NCBI GenBank assembly: GCA_024400995.1
Contig: JAKSLU010000007.1
Coordinates: forward strand, 1 to 42,522
Direction of reading: 5' to 3'
DNA from: Bacteroidaceae bacterium
GTDB taxonomy: Bacteria > Bacteroidota > Bacteroidia > Bacteroidales > Bacteroidaceae
Length of the DNA stretch: 42,522 nucleotides
Shown: positions 1 through 8,655 of the stretch, piece after piece
Numbering within the stretch: position 1 is the first letter of the stretch
How the letters are laid out: each line of letters starts with the position of its first letter
Position numbers and translations under genes: made by a program
Notes under the pieces: model-generated
The model's input: only the letters and a program-made list of their open reading frames with translations
What the model was told of the DNA's origin: nothing
Database searches by the model: none

Positions 1-45
1 CCTCTGTATTGGGGAGACTTGCGTCGTCGTTATCGGCGGGAAGAC

Positions 46-1101
46 TTAGCGCAGAACCTTGACGCCGTTGTGGATGTAGAGACCACGAACAGCCTTGGCC
101 TGACGACCCTGGAGGTCGTAGGTACGGCCCTGAGTGGCAGTGGTAGTGGCAGTGTGGATGCCTACGGTGGCACCATCGAGGCTATAGGAGGAAGTCTCCT
201 TGACGCCAGGCTTGCCAAAGTAGGTCTGTATCTTACCGTATACCCACACATCCTTGCCGAGAAGCTCGGGGTGGCTAACGAGGTTGAGAGCAGCACGCAC
301 ATCGCTTTCGGCAGGAAGAGCGACACCCATCCAGGCCTCGGCGGTGCCAAGGGCAATGTTGCTTACCTCGGGAGTCTCAGCGATGGCATTGTTCTTGAGA
401 GAACCGCACACGGTACCCTTCACCCAAACAGCTTCAGTAGGCACCTTGCTTACACTGCTGAGGCCACGTACATCGTCGAGAGTGTAGGGATTAGCGAGAC
501 TTCCATCACCAGTAGGAGTATAGTCTTTGGGGGTGGAGTCGTCCTTAGAGGTGTCGATACCGCCGTCCTCTGAGGTGAGTACTACATCGTCGATGAGCAC
601 ATCGCCCCACTTTATGTTCTTCTTGCTATCACTCTTCGTATTATAGATGAGTATGCAGACACGGGTAGTCTCCTCAAGAGTGAACTCGTGAGTCACCTCA
701 GCCCAGTCCTCGATGTTGTCTGCAAAGTCGCCATAGTTATAACCGTTGCTATCGATGGTGTTGTCCTCAGCCACAATAGCATAGCCTGGGCGCACGGAGG
801 CCTTCACTTCGCTAGCAGCCTTTGCCCAGAAGGTGAGAGTGTACTTACCAGGAAGGAGGTACATCTCCTTGTAGGCCAAACGCTTGTTCGAGGTTGTGTT
901 CTTTATCATCACGCTATATTTGCCACCATGAGCCACGTCGCTCTGGCTCAGTGTTGCGCTACTAGCGGTGGAGGCACTCTTCCAGTAGGTCGGAAGGTTA
1001 TTCTCCCATGCCTCAAAGTCACCATTTTCGAGGATGTTAGCCTGGGCACTCAGGCCGATGGCGGCTACGAAGGAGAGAAGAAGGAGTAGAGTTTTCTTCA
1101 T
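46..1101 (-). CDS. Secreted DUF6359-type protein with short C-terminal tail
   Basis: This 351-residue protein starts with a clear signal peptide (MKKTLLLLLSFVAAIGLSAQA), so it is exported. Residues about 22-175 begin NILENGDFEAW and resemble a jelly-roll carbohydrate-binding module, with IKWGDVLIDDVVL near its end. Residues about 195-310 (GDGSLANPYTLDDV... to DVWVYGKIQTYF) look like a DUF6359 OB-fold domain. The last ~30 residues (YDLQGRQAKAVRGLYIHNGV, then KVLR) match the tail found on eight other proteins in this window. A good promoter lies 46-77 bases upstream. No catalytic residues are visible; binding of a surface ligand or polysaccharide is inference. It is convergent with nothing visible on the left, because the window ends there. 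Confidence 0.8.
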   Translation of the reverse strand: MKKTLLLLLSFVAAIGLSAQANILENGDFEAWENNLPTYWKSASTASSATLSQSDVAHGGKYSVMIKNTTSNKRLAYKEMYLLPGKYTLTFWAKAASEVKASVRPGYAIVAEDNTIDSNGYNYGDFADNIEDWAEVTHEFTLEETTRVCILIYNTKSDSKKNIKWGDVLIDDVVLTSEDGGIDTSKDDSTPKDYTPTGDGSLANPYTLDDVRGLSSVSKVPTEAVWVKGTVCGSLKNNAIAETPEVSNIALGTAEAWMGVALPAESDVRAALNLVSHPELLGKDVWVYGKIQTYFGKPGVKETSSYSLDGATVGIHTATTTATQGRTYDLQGRQAKAVRGLYIHNGVKVLR

Positions 1102-1146
1102 AATACGTGTTGTTTAATAGTTAATTGTGAATTATTTTTGACGCTG

Positions 1147-1178
1147 CAAAGTTACTAATTAGCAAGCAGACTACCAAA
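1147..1178 (-). promoter_or_regulatory. Bacteroidetes-type promoter for the 46-1101 gene
   Basis: On the minus strand TTTG (1178-1175) is followed after exactly 20 bases by TAACTTTG (1154-1147). This matches the -33/-7 consensus of Bacteroidetes housekeeping promoters. It predicts a transcript start near 1141 and a leader of about 40 bases. Confidence 0.7.
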
Positions 1179-1187
1179 GGCTTAGTG

Positions 1188-2012
1188 TTATTTTTTAGTG
1201 AAATGTGCTATTTGCTCTTCGATATAGTGCTCCAGTTCGGGCGAATCGAGCACTTGTATGTCGGCGGGCAGACCCATCACGAAGCGGCCTATGCCGAAGG
1301 GATGGCAGTAGCTCGTGTGCAGGAGATAGGCTCGGGCGGGACCTCCGGGTATGTCGCGCAGAGTCTCCACACTACCCTCCTCCACGTGGTACTCCTCCGT
1401 GAGGAGCTGGTAGGCCAGTGGCGTGAGACGTAGGGTGACGGGACGGGGCTCCGCACTGGTATAGCCCCACAGATCGGTGTGGGGCAGGGTGTGCTCCTCG
1501 GGGTGCTCCCACGTCTGCGGGAGTATCTCCACGACACTGGCACGACTGAGGCGGAAGGTCTTGCACATCCCGCTCTCGGGCTCATAGCAGCGCACGGCGT
1601 CGTTGTCCTCAAAGAGGTAGTAGGGTTCCACCCGTCGGTCGCGCACGGTCTGGGAGTTCTGGCTATGATAGCCCTGGAGGATGACCTGGTGGTGCTGCTC
1701 TATGGCCTCGCACATGTGCTGGAGGTTGTGCTCGTAGCGGGCATCGTAGGCATCGGCGTGGAGTATGTCGCCGCTGGCAGGACGCGACATGCGCTGCCGT
1801 AGTTCACGATAGAAGGGTGAGGAGGGCTTGAGCCTATACACGCCACCGTTGTTCTCAAACTCAAAGCCAGCGGCCACGAGGAGCTCCAGATAGCGGTATA
1901 TCTGGCGGCGCCCCATCTGCATGTGGGCAGCCACCTGGCGTACGTCCATGGTGCGGTTGCCGGCCAGCAGGGTCAGCAGGCGGAGTTGGCGGTTGAAGGT
2001 TTTCAGGGGCAT
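1188..2012 (-). CDS. WYL-domain transcriptional regulator with N-terminal HTH
   Basis: This is a 274-residue cytoplasmic regulator. Residues about 5-60 form a DeoR/HTH_11-like winged helix (LRLLTLLAGNRTMDVRQVAA, then RRQIYRYLELLVAAGFEF). Residues about 125-190 form a WYL-type ligand-sensing domain (RRVEPYYLFEDNDAVRCYEP, then FRLSRASVVEIL). A WCX-like C-terminal region follows. WYL proteins bind nucleic acid or nucleotides and often control stress, DNA-repair or defence genes. The target here is unknown. It lies between the frameshifted CotH gene upstream and the DUF6359 gene downstream, and the latter has its own promoter starting 10 bases past this stop. The family call is firm; the role is not. 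Confidence 0.85.
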   Translation of the reverse strand: MPLKTFNRQLRLLTLLAGNRTMDVRQVAAHMQMGRRQIYRYLELLVAAGFEFENNGGVYRLKPSSPFYRELRQRMSRPASGDILHADAYDARYEHNLQHMCEAIEQHHQVILQGYHSQNSQTVRDRRVEPYYLFEDNDAVRCYEPESGMCKTFRLSRASVVEILPQTWEHPEEHTLPHTDLWGYTSAEPRPVTLRLTPLAYQLLTEEYHVEEGSVETLRDIPGGPARAYLLHTSYCHPFGIGRFVMGLPADIQVLDSPELEHYIEEQIAHFTKK

Positions 2013-2054
2013 ATATACTTGAGGTAGGGAGATAGAGGTATTCCTTAGCCTGCA

Positions 2055-4487
2055 TTATTCACAGACAATAGAGTGTTTATGATTAAAACGTAAATTACCG
2101 CGAATTGAACGTAAATTATCGTAAATAAACTTATGGGGTGCGGAAAATTCTCTTTCGTCGCTTTTCGAGCTGGAGTCCTTTTGACGTGGTTCTTGCCTTG
2201 CGTCCCAGGAGATCGTAGGCGGAGATGGATGCCTCGGGGTGCTCAGCACGCTGAATGGGGGGGTAAAAGTAAGTGTACCACTTTCTTCCAGAATGGCATC
2301 CACGTGTACCTCTTCGCCCTGCGGCACAACGAGGGGCACACCTGCCTCGGCCACAAACTGCTCAGTTAGGCTCCCATGAGTGAAGGATTTTACACTCCAT
2401 CCCGCAAGGGTGCTTCCACTCTCTGTCTGTGCGTCCAGACTGAGCGTACGGTTCTGGAAGAAGGTGCCGCTCCACTGGGACGAGGTCACCGACACGGCAT
2501 TGACGGCCAGTGCGCCGATGCGTGCTAGGTCCTCCTCCGAAAGGCCAGCATTGATGCTCAGGCGGCAGGTATCGCCTAGGCTGTATTGCTCCTGAAGGTG
2601 GGCGGCAAAATGGCGACCACGATGGGTCAGCCACTCGCGGGCATCAGCCATTGCCACGTCGTATTCCTTCCACCACCAGCGGGAGAACCTGCGGTGGCGC
2701 GGTATTTCATACTGAATAGCCTCATACATGGGATCCCACACCCGTATCGTGCCCTGCTTGTTCATGAAGTCGCCCATGTAGATGAGGCAGCGGTCAATGA
2801 ACGCAGCGCGAAACTGCTCATCATCCATCAGCTGGCGGAAAAGCAAAGTATGCTGCGGGTTGGTGGTCTCAGGATTGTAGAGGCGGGCTATGGTATTGAT
2901 ATCGGCAGGCGTGTTGTTGAGCCCCAGGCCAAAGTCAGCGTCCTTGGCAATCCAGCGCCAGCGGCCTCCCTCGGCGCGAGGGCGCCACAGCACGTAGTTG
3001 TTGTCGGGGAAGTCAATATTGGCATAGAAGAGGTGCATGGCCATCAGGTTCATGTATTCCTCGCAGTCCATCCACTCTGCGTATTCCGCCATAGTGTGCC
3101 CGTCCTCGCTGTAGAAGTTGCAGAAGGCCTCATAGTTGTCCCAACTGCCCTCCTTCAGTAGGCGCCCAGCCTCTATCATGTCGATATCCTCCAAGCCGTC
3201 ATAGTTGGTGAAGATGTTGTCGGCACTGGAGCGCTCGCGGATATTGAGCATACCATTGTAGGCGCCATTGAGATACACTATGGCAGGGCGCCATGCCTGC
3301 CAGTCAAGGTCTGCGCCATGGGCGGTCATGCTGCGCTGGATGAGGGCATCGCGCAGATAGAGTTCCGTGAAGTCGTTGCCGGCATTGCGCAGGATGAGCG
3401 ACTTGAAGGCAACTTGCTCCGGGCGCTGATCGGGGAAGAACTCATACTTCAGATGCTTCTTGCCGAAACGCTTGTTGGCATACACCACCAGCGACTTCAC
3501 CGGCATGGAACGTGAGGAAAAGCCTTGCACGCGGGTCTCGCACAGCTGATTGAGCTGGCTCTCGCTACCCTCTCCCTCAAAGAACTCAAAGTTGACAGGG
3601 CGACGCCAATTGAAGCGGTAGTTGCGCTTGCCCGCCTCATAAGTGCCCTCAGCCAGTATGCCCAGCTTGTCGTCGTAGAGATAGGCACTATCGGTCACGA
3701 GGCTTATCACGGGCAGCGTGACGTCGGCACCGTGGAAGATGTAGGAATGAGTGGTGGAACGCTGGGAGAGCCAGCCCTCGCAGAAAAGTTTGGCACGCAC
3801 CACGGTGTTCTGACTTATTCTAATCGGAGCGGCTGCCTGCGGGCTGTCCTCGGTGGGTTCACTCCCGTTGGTAGTATAGCGTACCATAGTGCCCTCGGGG
3901 CAGCCTTCGGGCACTGAGATCTGCAACTCCAGCGGCTGACGCACTGCAAACACGCCGCCAGCACGGCTGAACACGGGGTGACCCAACACGCCCTGACACT
4001 GCCTAGTGTCATTGGCCGCACCCGGCGTAGGAACACGCTGATAGCCCCATGCGGCAGAGCCATCGCCCTGGCGGCCAAAGGCCACATTGGGGGAAGGCTG
4101 TTTGGCCATGTCGTCAGGCAATTGGTCCATCACCTCGCCCTGGCAGAAGAGATAGAGCGTACATCCCTTGCCAGAGTCCAGGCGGAAATCAGTGTGCCAG
4201 CCAGTGCCTTCCTTGTCGGCATACACCAGGGCATGTCCGCCTGGCGCCAGCACATAACTGGGCAGAGGGAAGGCTGCGGAGGCATCGGCTGACAGGCCTA
4301 GCGCATACTGTTCTAGGTTGACGGGAGCCTCGCCTACATTACAGAGCTCTACCCAACTATCGGGAAACTCGTTCATATCGTCCATCAGGCAGTCGATATT
4401 GGACTGCATGACTTCATTGATAACCACTTGCCCCTGCAGGCGGCTGAGGCTGAAAAGAAGGAATAGAAGGAAGTTGCTGAGTCGCAT
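2055..4487 (-). CDS. CotH-kinase/lamin-tail exported protein, 3' end frameshifted
   Basis: The start is set at 4487 (MRLSNFLLFLLFSLSRLQGQ), which gives a signal peptide; an in-frame start at 4523 would overlap uvrA. Domains in order: lamin-tail-like region (about 21-150, VVINEVMQSNIDCLMDDMNE), chitobiase/hexosaminidase C-terminal-like region (about 175-250, VRYTTNGSEPTEDSP), and a CotH kinase-like domain (about 255-600) with GMLNIRERSSADNIF and KDADFGLGLNN. CotH proteins are atypical secreted protein kinases in spore formers; the substrate here is unknown. The open frame ends at 2055 in sequence unlike any tail. A one-base shift at the C7/G7 run (2257-2263) instead yields AYDLLGRKARTTSKGLQLEK and a stop at 2131, the tail expected for this genome. 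The gene is therefore either frameshifted, slippage-variable or affected by a sequencing error. Confidence 0.8.
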   Translation of the reverse strand: MRLSNFLLFLLFSLSRLQGQVVINEVMQSNIDCLMDDMNEFPDSWVELCNVGEAPVNLEQYALGLSADASAAFPLPSYVLAPGGHALVYADKEGTGWHTDFRLDSGKGCTLYLFCQGEVMDQLPDDMAKQPSPNVAFGRQGDGSAAWGYQRVPTPGAANDTRQCQGVLGHPVFSRAGGVFAVRQPLELQISVPEGCPEGTMVRYTTNGSEPTEDSPQAAAPIRISQNTVVRAKLFCEGWLSQRSTTHSYIFHGADVTLPVISLVTDSAYLYDDKLGILAEGTYEAGKRNYRFNWRRPVNFEFFEGEGSESQLNQLCETRVQGFSSRSMPVKSLVVYANKRFGKKHLKYEFFPDQRPEQVAFKSLILRNAGNDFTELYLRDALIQRSMTAHGADLDWQAWRPAIVYLNGAYNGMLNIRERSSADNIFTNYDGLEDIDMIEAGRLLKEGSWDNYEAFCNFYSEDGHTMAEYAEWMDCEEYMNLMAMHLFYANIDFPDNNYVLWRPRAEGGRWRWIAKDADFGLGLNNTPADINTIARLYNPETTNPQHTLLFRQLMDDEQFRAAFIDRCLIYMGDFMNKQGTIRVWDPMYEAIQYEIPRHRRFSRWWWKEYDVAMADAREWLTHRGRHFAAHLQEQYSLGDTCRLSINAGLSEEDLARIGALAVNAVSVTSSQWSGTFFQNRTLSLDAQTESGSTLAGWSVKSFTHGSLTEQFVAEAGVPLVVPQGEEVHVDAILEESGTLTFTPPFSVLSTPRHPSPPTISWDARQEPRQKDSSSKSDEREFSAPHKFIYDNLRSIRGNLRFNHKHSIVCE
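2084..2130. repeat. AT-rich CGTAAATTA-type array
   Basis: CGTAAATTAC and related units recur at 10-12 base spacing (CGTAAATTACCGCGAATTGA, then CGTAAATTATCG). The same units occur at 14214-14278. Here they lie just past the restored CotH stop codon and are probably noncoding, although the shifted frame reads through them. Confidence 0.5.
2257..2263 (-). other. Homopolymer (G7 on +) at the CotH frameshift
   Basis: Seven Gs on the plus strand read as C7 in the gene. The reading frame before the run matches the family. After it, only the alternative frame gives the conserved C-terminal tail, ending at 2131. A run of eight would restore the tail. Confidence 0.7.
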
Positions 4488-4513
4488 GAGGGTAAGATTT
4501 GTAGTAGGGGAGG

Positions 4514-7270
4514 TCAGCTGCATATATAGCGTGATGTGTAGCCGCAGCCTGAGGAGGCCAGATCGGCGGGTGTGCCTGCGGCTACGAGCTGTCCGCCCTG
4601 GTCGCCGCCTTCGGGGCCGAGGTCGATGATCCAGTCGGCCTGGCGGATGACGTCGAGGTTGTGCTCAATGCAGAGCACACTGTGGCCGCGCTCTATCAGA
4701 CCGCTGAAGGCATCGAGCAGCTTGCGGATGTCGTCAAAGTGCAAGCCCGTCGTGGGCTCATCGAACACAAAGAGGGTCCGACCGCCCTTGCTCTGCGGGG
4801 CCTCCTGGGAGAGGTAGTAGGCGAGCTTGACGCGCTGGCTCTCACCGCCCGAGAGGGTACTGCTGCTCTGGCCGAGGCGAATGTAGCCCAGACCGACCTG
4901 CTGGAGGGGAAGGAGGCGGCGCACTATCTTACGCTCGCCATGCTGCTGGAAGAAGTCTATGGCCTCATCCACGGTCATCTGCAGTATGTCATAGACGTTC
5001 TTGCCCTCATAGCGCACCTCGAGCACGTCGTGCTTGAAGCGTTGCCCATGGCAGGCCTCGCACTCCAGCACAAGGTCGGCCATGAACTGCATCTCTACCC
5101 TCACGGTGCCCTCGCCCTTGCACTCCTCGCAGCGGCCACCCTCTGCATTGAAGCTAAAGTGGGCGGGCGTCAGGTCGAGCTGCTCGGACAGAGGCTGACG
5201 AGCCATGAGCTGACGGATTTCGTCCCAAGCCTTGAGGTAGGTCACGGGGTTGGAGCGGGAGGAGCGGCCTATGGGGTTCTGATCCACAAACTCTACTCCT
5301 GCCAGCGCGTCGAGGTCTCCCTCCAGAGTGAGGTACTCACCCGGGCGGTCACTGGGCTCATCAAAGTGGCGCTTCAGGGCCCTATAGAGTATGTCGCGGA
5401 TGAGGGTACTCTTGCCGGAGCCACTCACGCCGGTGACGCAGGTCATGACGTTGAGGGGGAACTCTACGTCGATGCCCTTGAGGTTGTTGGCACGGGCACC
5501 GCGCAGCAGGAGACTGCGGTTCCAGGGTCGGGGCTGGCGGTTGAGCGGCAACTCGGGCAGGGGCTCGGTGCGCACGCCGCTATAGGTCACCGTTCCTCCA
5601 TGCTGGCCGGCTCCCGGACCTATCTCCACGATCCAGTCGGCCTGGGAGATGATCTGCGAGTCGTGCTCCACGACGATGACGGTGTTGCCCAGGTCGCGCA
5701 GTTCCTTGAGCACGTCGATGAGCTGCTGGGTGTCGCGTGGATGGAGACCTATGGAGGGCTCATCCAGTATGTAGAGCGACCCCACTAGGCTGGAGCCGAG
5801 GGAGGTGGCGAGGTTGATGCGCTGACTCTCGCCGCCGGAGAGGGAGTTGCTGAGGCGCGAGAGGGTGAGATAGCCCAGACCCACCTGCTGCAGAAAACGC
5901 AGTCGGCTCCTGATCTCCTTGAGCAGACGCTCGCTGGCCTTGTGTTCCTGCTCGCTAAAGTCGGCATCCACACTGCCAAACCACTCTGCCAGCTCATCGA
6001 CGCTCTTGTCGCAGAGTTGGGCGATGTTCTGGCCGTTAATCCTGACGTAGAGGGCCTCTGGCCTGAGTCGTGCGCCACCACAGCGTGGACAGGTGGTGCG
6101 GCCACGGTAGCGGGCGAGCATGACGCGGTTCTGTATCTTGTACTGGTGGTCCTGCAGATCGCGGAAGAAGGCATCGATACACACCTCCATAGGCCGCCAG
6201 TCGGGATAGTCCACCTCGTTCCCTATGCCGTGCCACAGCCAGTCCTTCTGCTCCCGGGTGAGTTCACAGTAGGGGGTGAAGATGGGGAAGCCCTTGTCGG
6301 CCGTGCAGCGGATGAACTCGTCCTTCCACCACTGCATCTTCTCGCCGCGCCAGCACTGCACGCAACCGTCATACACGGAGAGCGTACTGTTGGGCACCAC
6401 GAGCTGCTCGTCTATGCCCATCACGCGCCCAAAGCCCTCACACTCCGGACAGGCACCAGCTGGCGAGTTGAACGAAAAGAGCTGGTCGGTGGGTTCCTGA
6501 AAGGTGATGCCATCCAGCTCAAAGCGGGTGTTGTAGCATCGCTCCTCGCCATCTCTCATGTAGTGCACCATGCACTCTCCACGTCCCTCAAACAGGGCCG
6601 TCTCCACGCTGTCGGTGAGCATCTGGCGTCCTTCCTTGGAGGCATCCACCACGCAGCGCGCCACGAGGAGCTGGCAGGGCTGGCTCACATCGGCATCCGC
6701 CATGCCCACCACGCTATCATTCTGGAACACACGCGAGAAGCCCTGCTGCTGATACAAGTTCAGCTGCTCCTCCATCGTGCGCCCCTCGGGCAGAGTGATC
6801 GATGAGAGCACCACAAAGCGCTCCCCCGCCGCATGGTTTTCGTCGCCCAGGATATCCTCCACGATGCTATCGATCGTATGGCGCTGCACTTCCTCACCAC
6901 TCACGGGGGAGTAGGTCCGTCCCACGCGAGCAAAGAGCATGCGCAGATAGTCGTATATCTCGGTGCTCGTGCCCACGGTGGAGCGGGGATTGCGCGTGCT
7001 CACCTTCTGCTCGATGGCGATGGCGGGCGGCAGTCCCTTGATGTAGTCGCACTCGGGCTTGTGCATACGCCCCAAGAACTGACGCGCATAGGCCGACAGA
7101 CTCTCCACATAGCGGCGCTGACCCTCCGCATAGAGGGTGTCGAAGGCCAGTGACGACTTGCCCGAACCACTCACTCCCGTCACCACCACAAGCTGGTCGC
7201 GCGGGATGTCCAGGCTCACATCACGCAGGTTGTTCACGCGAGCGCGCTTTATGCTTATACTATTGTCCAT
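4514..7270 (-). CDS. uvrA: Excinuclease ABC subunit A (UvrA)
   Basis: UvrA is the DNA-damage recognition ATPase of nucleotide excision repair and works as a dimer with UvrB. The start at 7270 ([20 protein letters not shown]) is chosen because it opens at the conserved N-terminus and gives 918 residues, near the usual 930-950; the frame extends upstream to 7411 without similarity. Both ATPase halves are complete: Walker [21 protein letters not shown] and [17 protein letters not shown], signatures [12 protein letters not shown] and [12 protein letters not shown], and LDEPSIGLH and FDEPTTGLH. Cysteine pairs of the zinc modules are present ([34 protein letters not shown]). The stop lies 26 bases before the CotH start, so the two may be co-transcribed. 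Its partner uvrC lies at 11315. Confidence 0.97.
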   Translation of the reverse strand: MDNSISIKRARVNNLRDVSLDIPRDQLVVVTGVSGSGKSSLAFDTLYAEGQRRYVESLSAYARQFLGRMHKPECDYIKGLPPAIAIEQKVSTRNPRSTVGTSTEIYDYLRMLFARVGRTYSPVSGEEVQRHTIDSIVEDILGDENHAAGERFVVLSSITLPEGRTMEEQLNLYQQQGFSRVFQNDSVVGMADADVSQPCQLLVARCVVDASKEGRQMLTDSVETALFEGRGECMVHYMRDGEERCYNTRFELDGITFQEPTDQLFSFNSPAGACPECEGFGRVMGIDEQLVVPNSTLSVYDGCVQCWRGEKMQWWKDEFIRCTADKGFPIFTPYCELTREQKDWLWHGIGNEVDYPDWRPMEVCIDAFFRDLQDHQYKIQNRVMLARYRGRTTCPRCGGARLRPEALYVRINGQNIAQLCDKSVDELAEWFGSVDADFSEQEHKASERLLKEIRSRLRFLQQVGLGYLTLSRLSNSLSGGESQRINLATSLGSSLVGSLYILDEPSIGLHPRDTQQLIDVLKELRDLGNTVIVVEHDSQIISQADWIVEIGPGAGQHGGTVTYSGVRTEPLPELPLNRQPRPWNRSLLLRGARANNLKGIDVEFPLNVMTCVTGVSGSGKSTLIRDILYRALKRHFDEPSDRPGEYLTLEGDLDALAGVEFVDQNPIGRSSRSNPVTYLKAWDEIRQLMARQPLSEQLDLTPAHFSFNAEGGRCEECKGEGTVRVEMQFMADLVLECEACHGQRFKHDVLEVRYEGKNVYDILQMTVDEAIDFFQQHGERKIVRRLLPLQQVGLGYIRLGQSSSTLSGGESQRVKLAYYLSQEAPQSKGGRTLFVFDEPTTGLHFDDIRKLLDAFSGLIERGHSVLCIEHNLDVIRQADWIIDLGPEGGDQGGQLVAAGTPADLASSGCGYTSRYICS

Positions 7271-7309
7271 AAGGTATGGTGCTGTTACTCCCAAAAGGAT
7301 ATTTCTGGG

Positions 7310-7317
7310 CAAAGTTA
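7310..7317 (-). promoter_or_regulatory. -7 element (TAACTTTG) upstream of uvrA
   Basis: TAACTTTG reads on the minus strand 40 bases before the uvrA start. No clear TTTG is found at the expected -33 spacing, so the promoter call is moderate. It also supports the start at 7270 over the upstream one at 7411. Confidence 0.5.
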
Positions 7318-7382
7318 CAACTTTTTTTGCTCCCTCCATGCACTTTTCCGACAAAAAATGATGGGCACTCCCATTTTCTTCG

Positions 7383-7390
7383 TAATTTTG
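7383..7390 (+). promoter_or_regulatory. -7 element (TAATTTTG) upstream of the DUF975 gene
   Basis: TAATTTTG lies 62 bases before the ATG at 7452 in the intergenic region divergent from uvrA. No strong -33 element is visible. Confidence 0.45.
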
Positions 7391-7451
7391 CGCCACATTT
7401 TCAACATTCATGCCCTACCCCACGTGGTGGGCCTAACACCAAACAACAACT

Positions 7452-8306
7452 ATGCTAAACAACTCCCAACTCCGCCGCCAGGCCCGCTTTGCCCTCGAAG
7501 GGCGCTGGGGCACCTTTGTTCTCGTCACGCTGCTCAGCAGCCTCATCCCCCTGCTGCTCATGGCTCCTGGCTATGGTCTGCAGATCGGCATGCCCCAGCT
7601 CGGTGACAGCGTCAGCAGCGGCTGGCAGCTCCTCGTCACCCTCGTTCTCCTGCCCATGACCTGGTCCATCAGCGTCATGTATCTCCGCTCACGTCGCGGC
7701 GAGCAGATGGAGATCAGCAACATGTTCGACGGATTCCGCCGCACCAACAGCATCATGATGACCGGCATCCTCTACTTTATCTACCTCGTCGTGTACCTCA
7801 TCCCCGTCATCGTCGCCATAACGGGCACCATAGCCTTTGTCACACACGCTGAGACCAACCTCGGCACCGCCGCCATGATAGCCGGCGGCGTAGTGGGTGG
7901 TGCACTTACCCTGGCCGCCTTTGTGCTCTATGTTGTCAAGATGCTCGCTCTGGACATGTGGTACTACATCCTGCTCGACACCCCTCTCACTGGTCGTCAG
8001 GCCCTGCGTGAGAGCATGCGCATGATGCAGGGCCACAAGATGCGCCTCTTCATGCTCTATCTCTCCTTCCTGCCCTACCTCCTGCTCGTCATCCTCACCC
8101 TGGGCCTCGCCTCCCTCTTTGTGAGCCCCTACATGGAGGCCTCCAAGGCTGAGTTCTACGAGGATCTCCTCGCTCAGGCCACCGAGCCCGAACAGGAACA
8201 GAACGCCGCCCCCGAACAGGATCAGGCCCAGCCCAACACCACCAGCGAGCAGTCTGCTATCACCTCAGAGCAGACCGATGCCCCCTCGGACGCACCTACC
8301 TGCTAA
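7452..8306 (+). CDS. DUF975 family integral membrane protein
   Basis: This is a 284-residue polytopic inner-membrane protein. It opens with MLNNSQLRRQARFALEGRWG, the typical DUF975 start (helix with LR..AR..L.G.W), followed by about five hydrophobic segments at roughly residues 25-45, 55-75, 105-130, 138-165 and 195-225. The motif LDMWYYILLDTPLTGRQALR precedes ESMRMMQGHKMRLF, which fits the family's conserved ..S...M.G.K..LF block. The last ~45 residues are a Glu/Gln/Thr-rich hydrophilic tail (EPEQEQNAAPEQDQAQ), probably disordered. The family's function is unknown. The gene is divergent from uvrA and followed by a strong hairpin terminator, so it is probably monocistronic. Confidence 0.8.
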   Translation: MLNNSQLRRQARFALEGRWGTFVLVTLLSSLIPLLLMAPGYGLQIGMPQLGDSVSSGWQLLVTLVLLPMTWSISVMYLRSRRGEQMEISNMFDGFRRTNSIMMTGILYFIYLVVYLIPVIVAITGTIAFVTHAETNLGTAAMIAGGVVGGALTLAAFVLYVVKMLALDMWYYILLDTPLTGRQALRESMRMMQGHKMRLFMLYLSFLPYLLLVILTLGLASLFVSPYMEASKAEFYEDLLAQATEPEQEQNAAPEQDQAQPNTTSEQSAITSEQTDAPSDAPTC

Positions 8307-8338
8307 TCTGCTGACTACCACATACTTCCACCACATTT

Positions 8339-8367
8339 CCCCGCCGTTAACGGCGGGGATTTTTTAT
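8339..8367 (+). terminator. Rho-independent terminator after the DUF975 gene
   Basis: A perfect 20-base palindrome, CCCCGCCGTTAACGGCGGGG (8339-8358), is followed by ATTTTTTAT. It lies 33 bases after the stop at 8306. Its GTTAAC core recurs at three other intergenic sites in the window. Confidence 0.85.
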
Positions 8368-8395
8368 CTCCCTCTCCCTCAGCCCGTTACTATCC

Positions 8396-8500
8396 TATAG
8401 ACTAGTGTGCACTACATTATAGACTAGTGTGCACTACCCCCTACTCTACGCACTACTACTCCCACCACACTCCCACCACGCTCCCACCACACTCCCACCC
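8396..8500. repeat. Short direct repeats in the 349-base DUF975-mnmG gap
   Basis: A 20-base unit TATAGACTAGTGTGCACTAC occurs at 8396-8415 and 8418-8437. It is followed by an 11-base tandem unit CTCCCACCACA at 8459, 8470 and 8481, with a partial fourth copy at 8492. No ORF is seen in this stretch. The GTGCACTAC core resembles the units at 30942 and 30986. Confidence 0.7.
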
Positions 8501-8572
8501 TTCAGGGGTATCACCCCCTCCCTAATAGGGGAGGGGTGGCGGAGTGCCGCAGGCAGCTCCGACGGGGAGAGG
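8493..8572 (+). repeat. Dispersed palindromic element, copy A
   Basis: This 80-base element contains two potential hairpins: CCCCCTCCC...GGGGAGGGG and GGAGTGCCGCAGGCAGCTCC. A nearly identical copy lies at 38946-39026. Related copies lie at 23125, 23400, 38804, 40103 and 40380. Confidence 0.8.
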
Positions 8573-8605
8573 CTTTAGGATAGGCCCTAAATTTCTCCCA
8601 TTTTA

Positions 8606-8637
8606 TTTTCCAATGTCCCACTTTTTGGCTAACTTTG
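8606..8637 (+). promoter_or_regulatory. Promoter of mnmG
   Basis: TAACTTTG at 8630-8637 has TTTT (one mismatch to TTTG) at 8606-8609, exactly 20 bases upstream. The predicted transcript start is near 8643, which favours the ATG at 8656 as the mnmG start and excludes the TTG at 8635. Confidence 0.6.
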
Positions 8638-8655
8638 TCGCCAAATTTTCATAAG

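Noticed and set aside
7271-7411. N-terminal extension of uvrA
   Set aside because: No similarity to UvrA; the promoter element at 7310-7317 lies within it.
7419-7428. CACGTG palindrome between uvrA and the DUF975 gene as a parS site
   Set aside because: Flanks read CCCCACGTGGTGGG and do not match the TGTTTC/GAAACA arms.
8635-8655. TTG start for mnmG at 8635
   Set aside because: It lies inside the -7 element and upstream of the predicted transcript start; ATG at 8656 fits.
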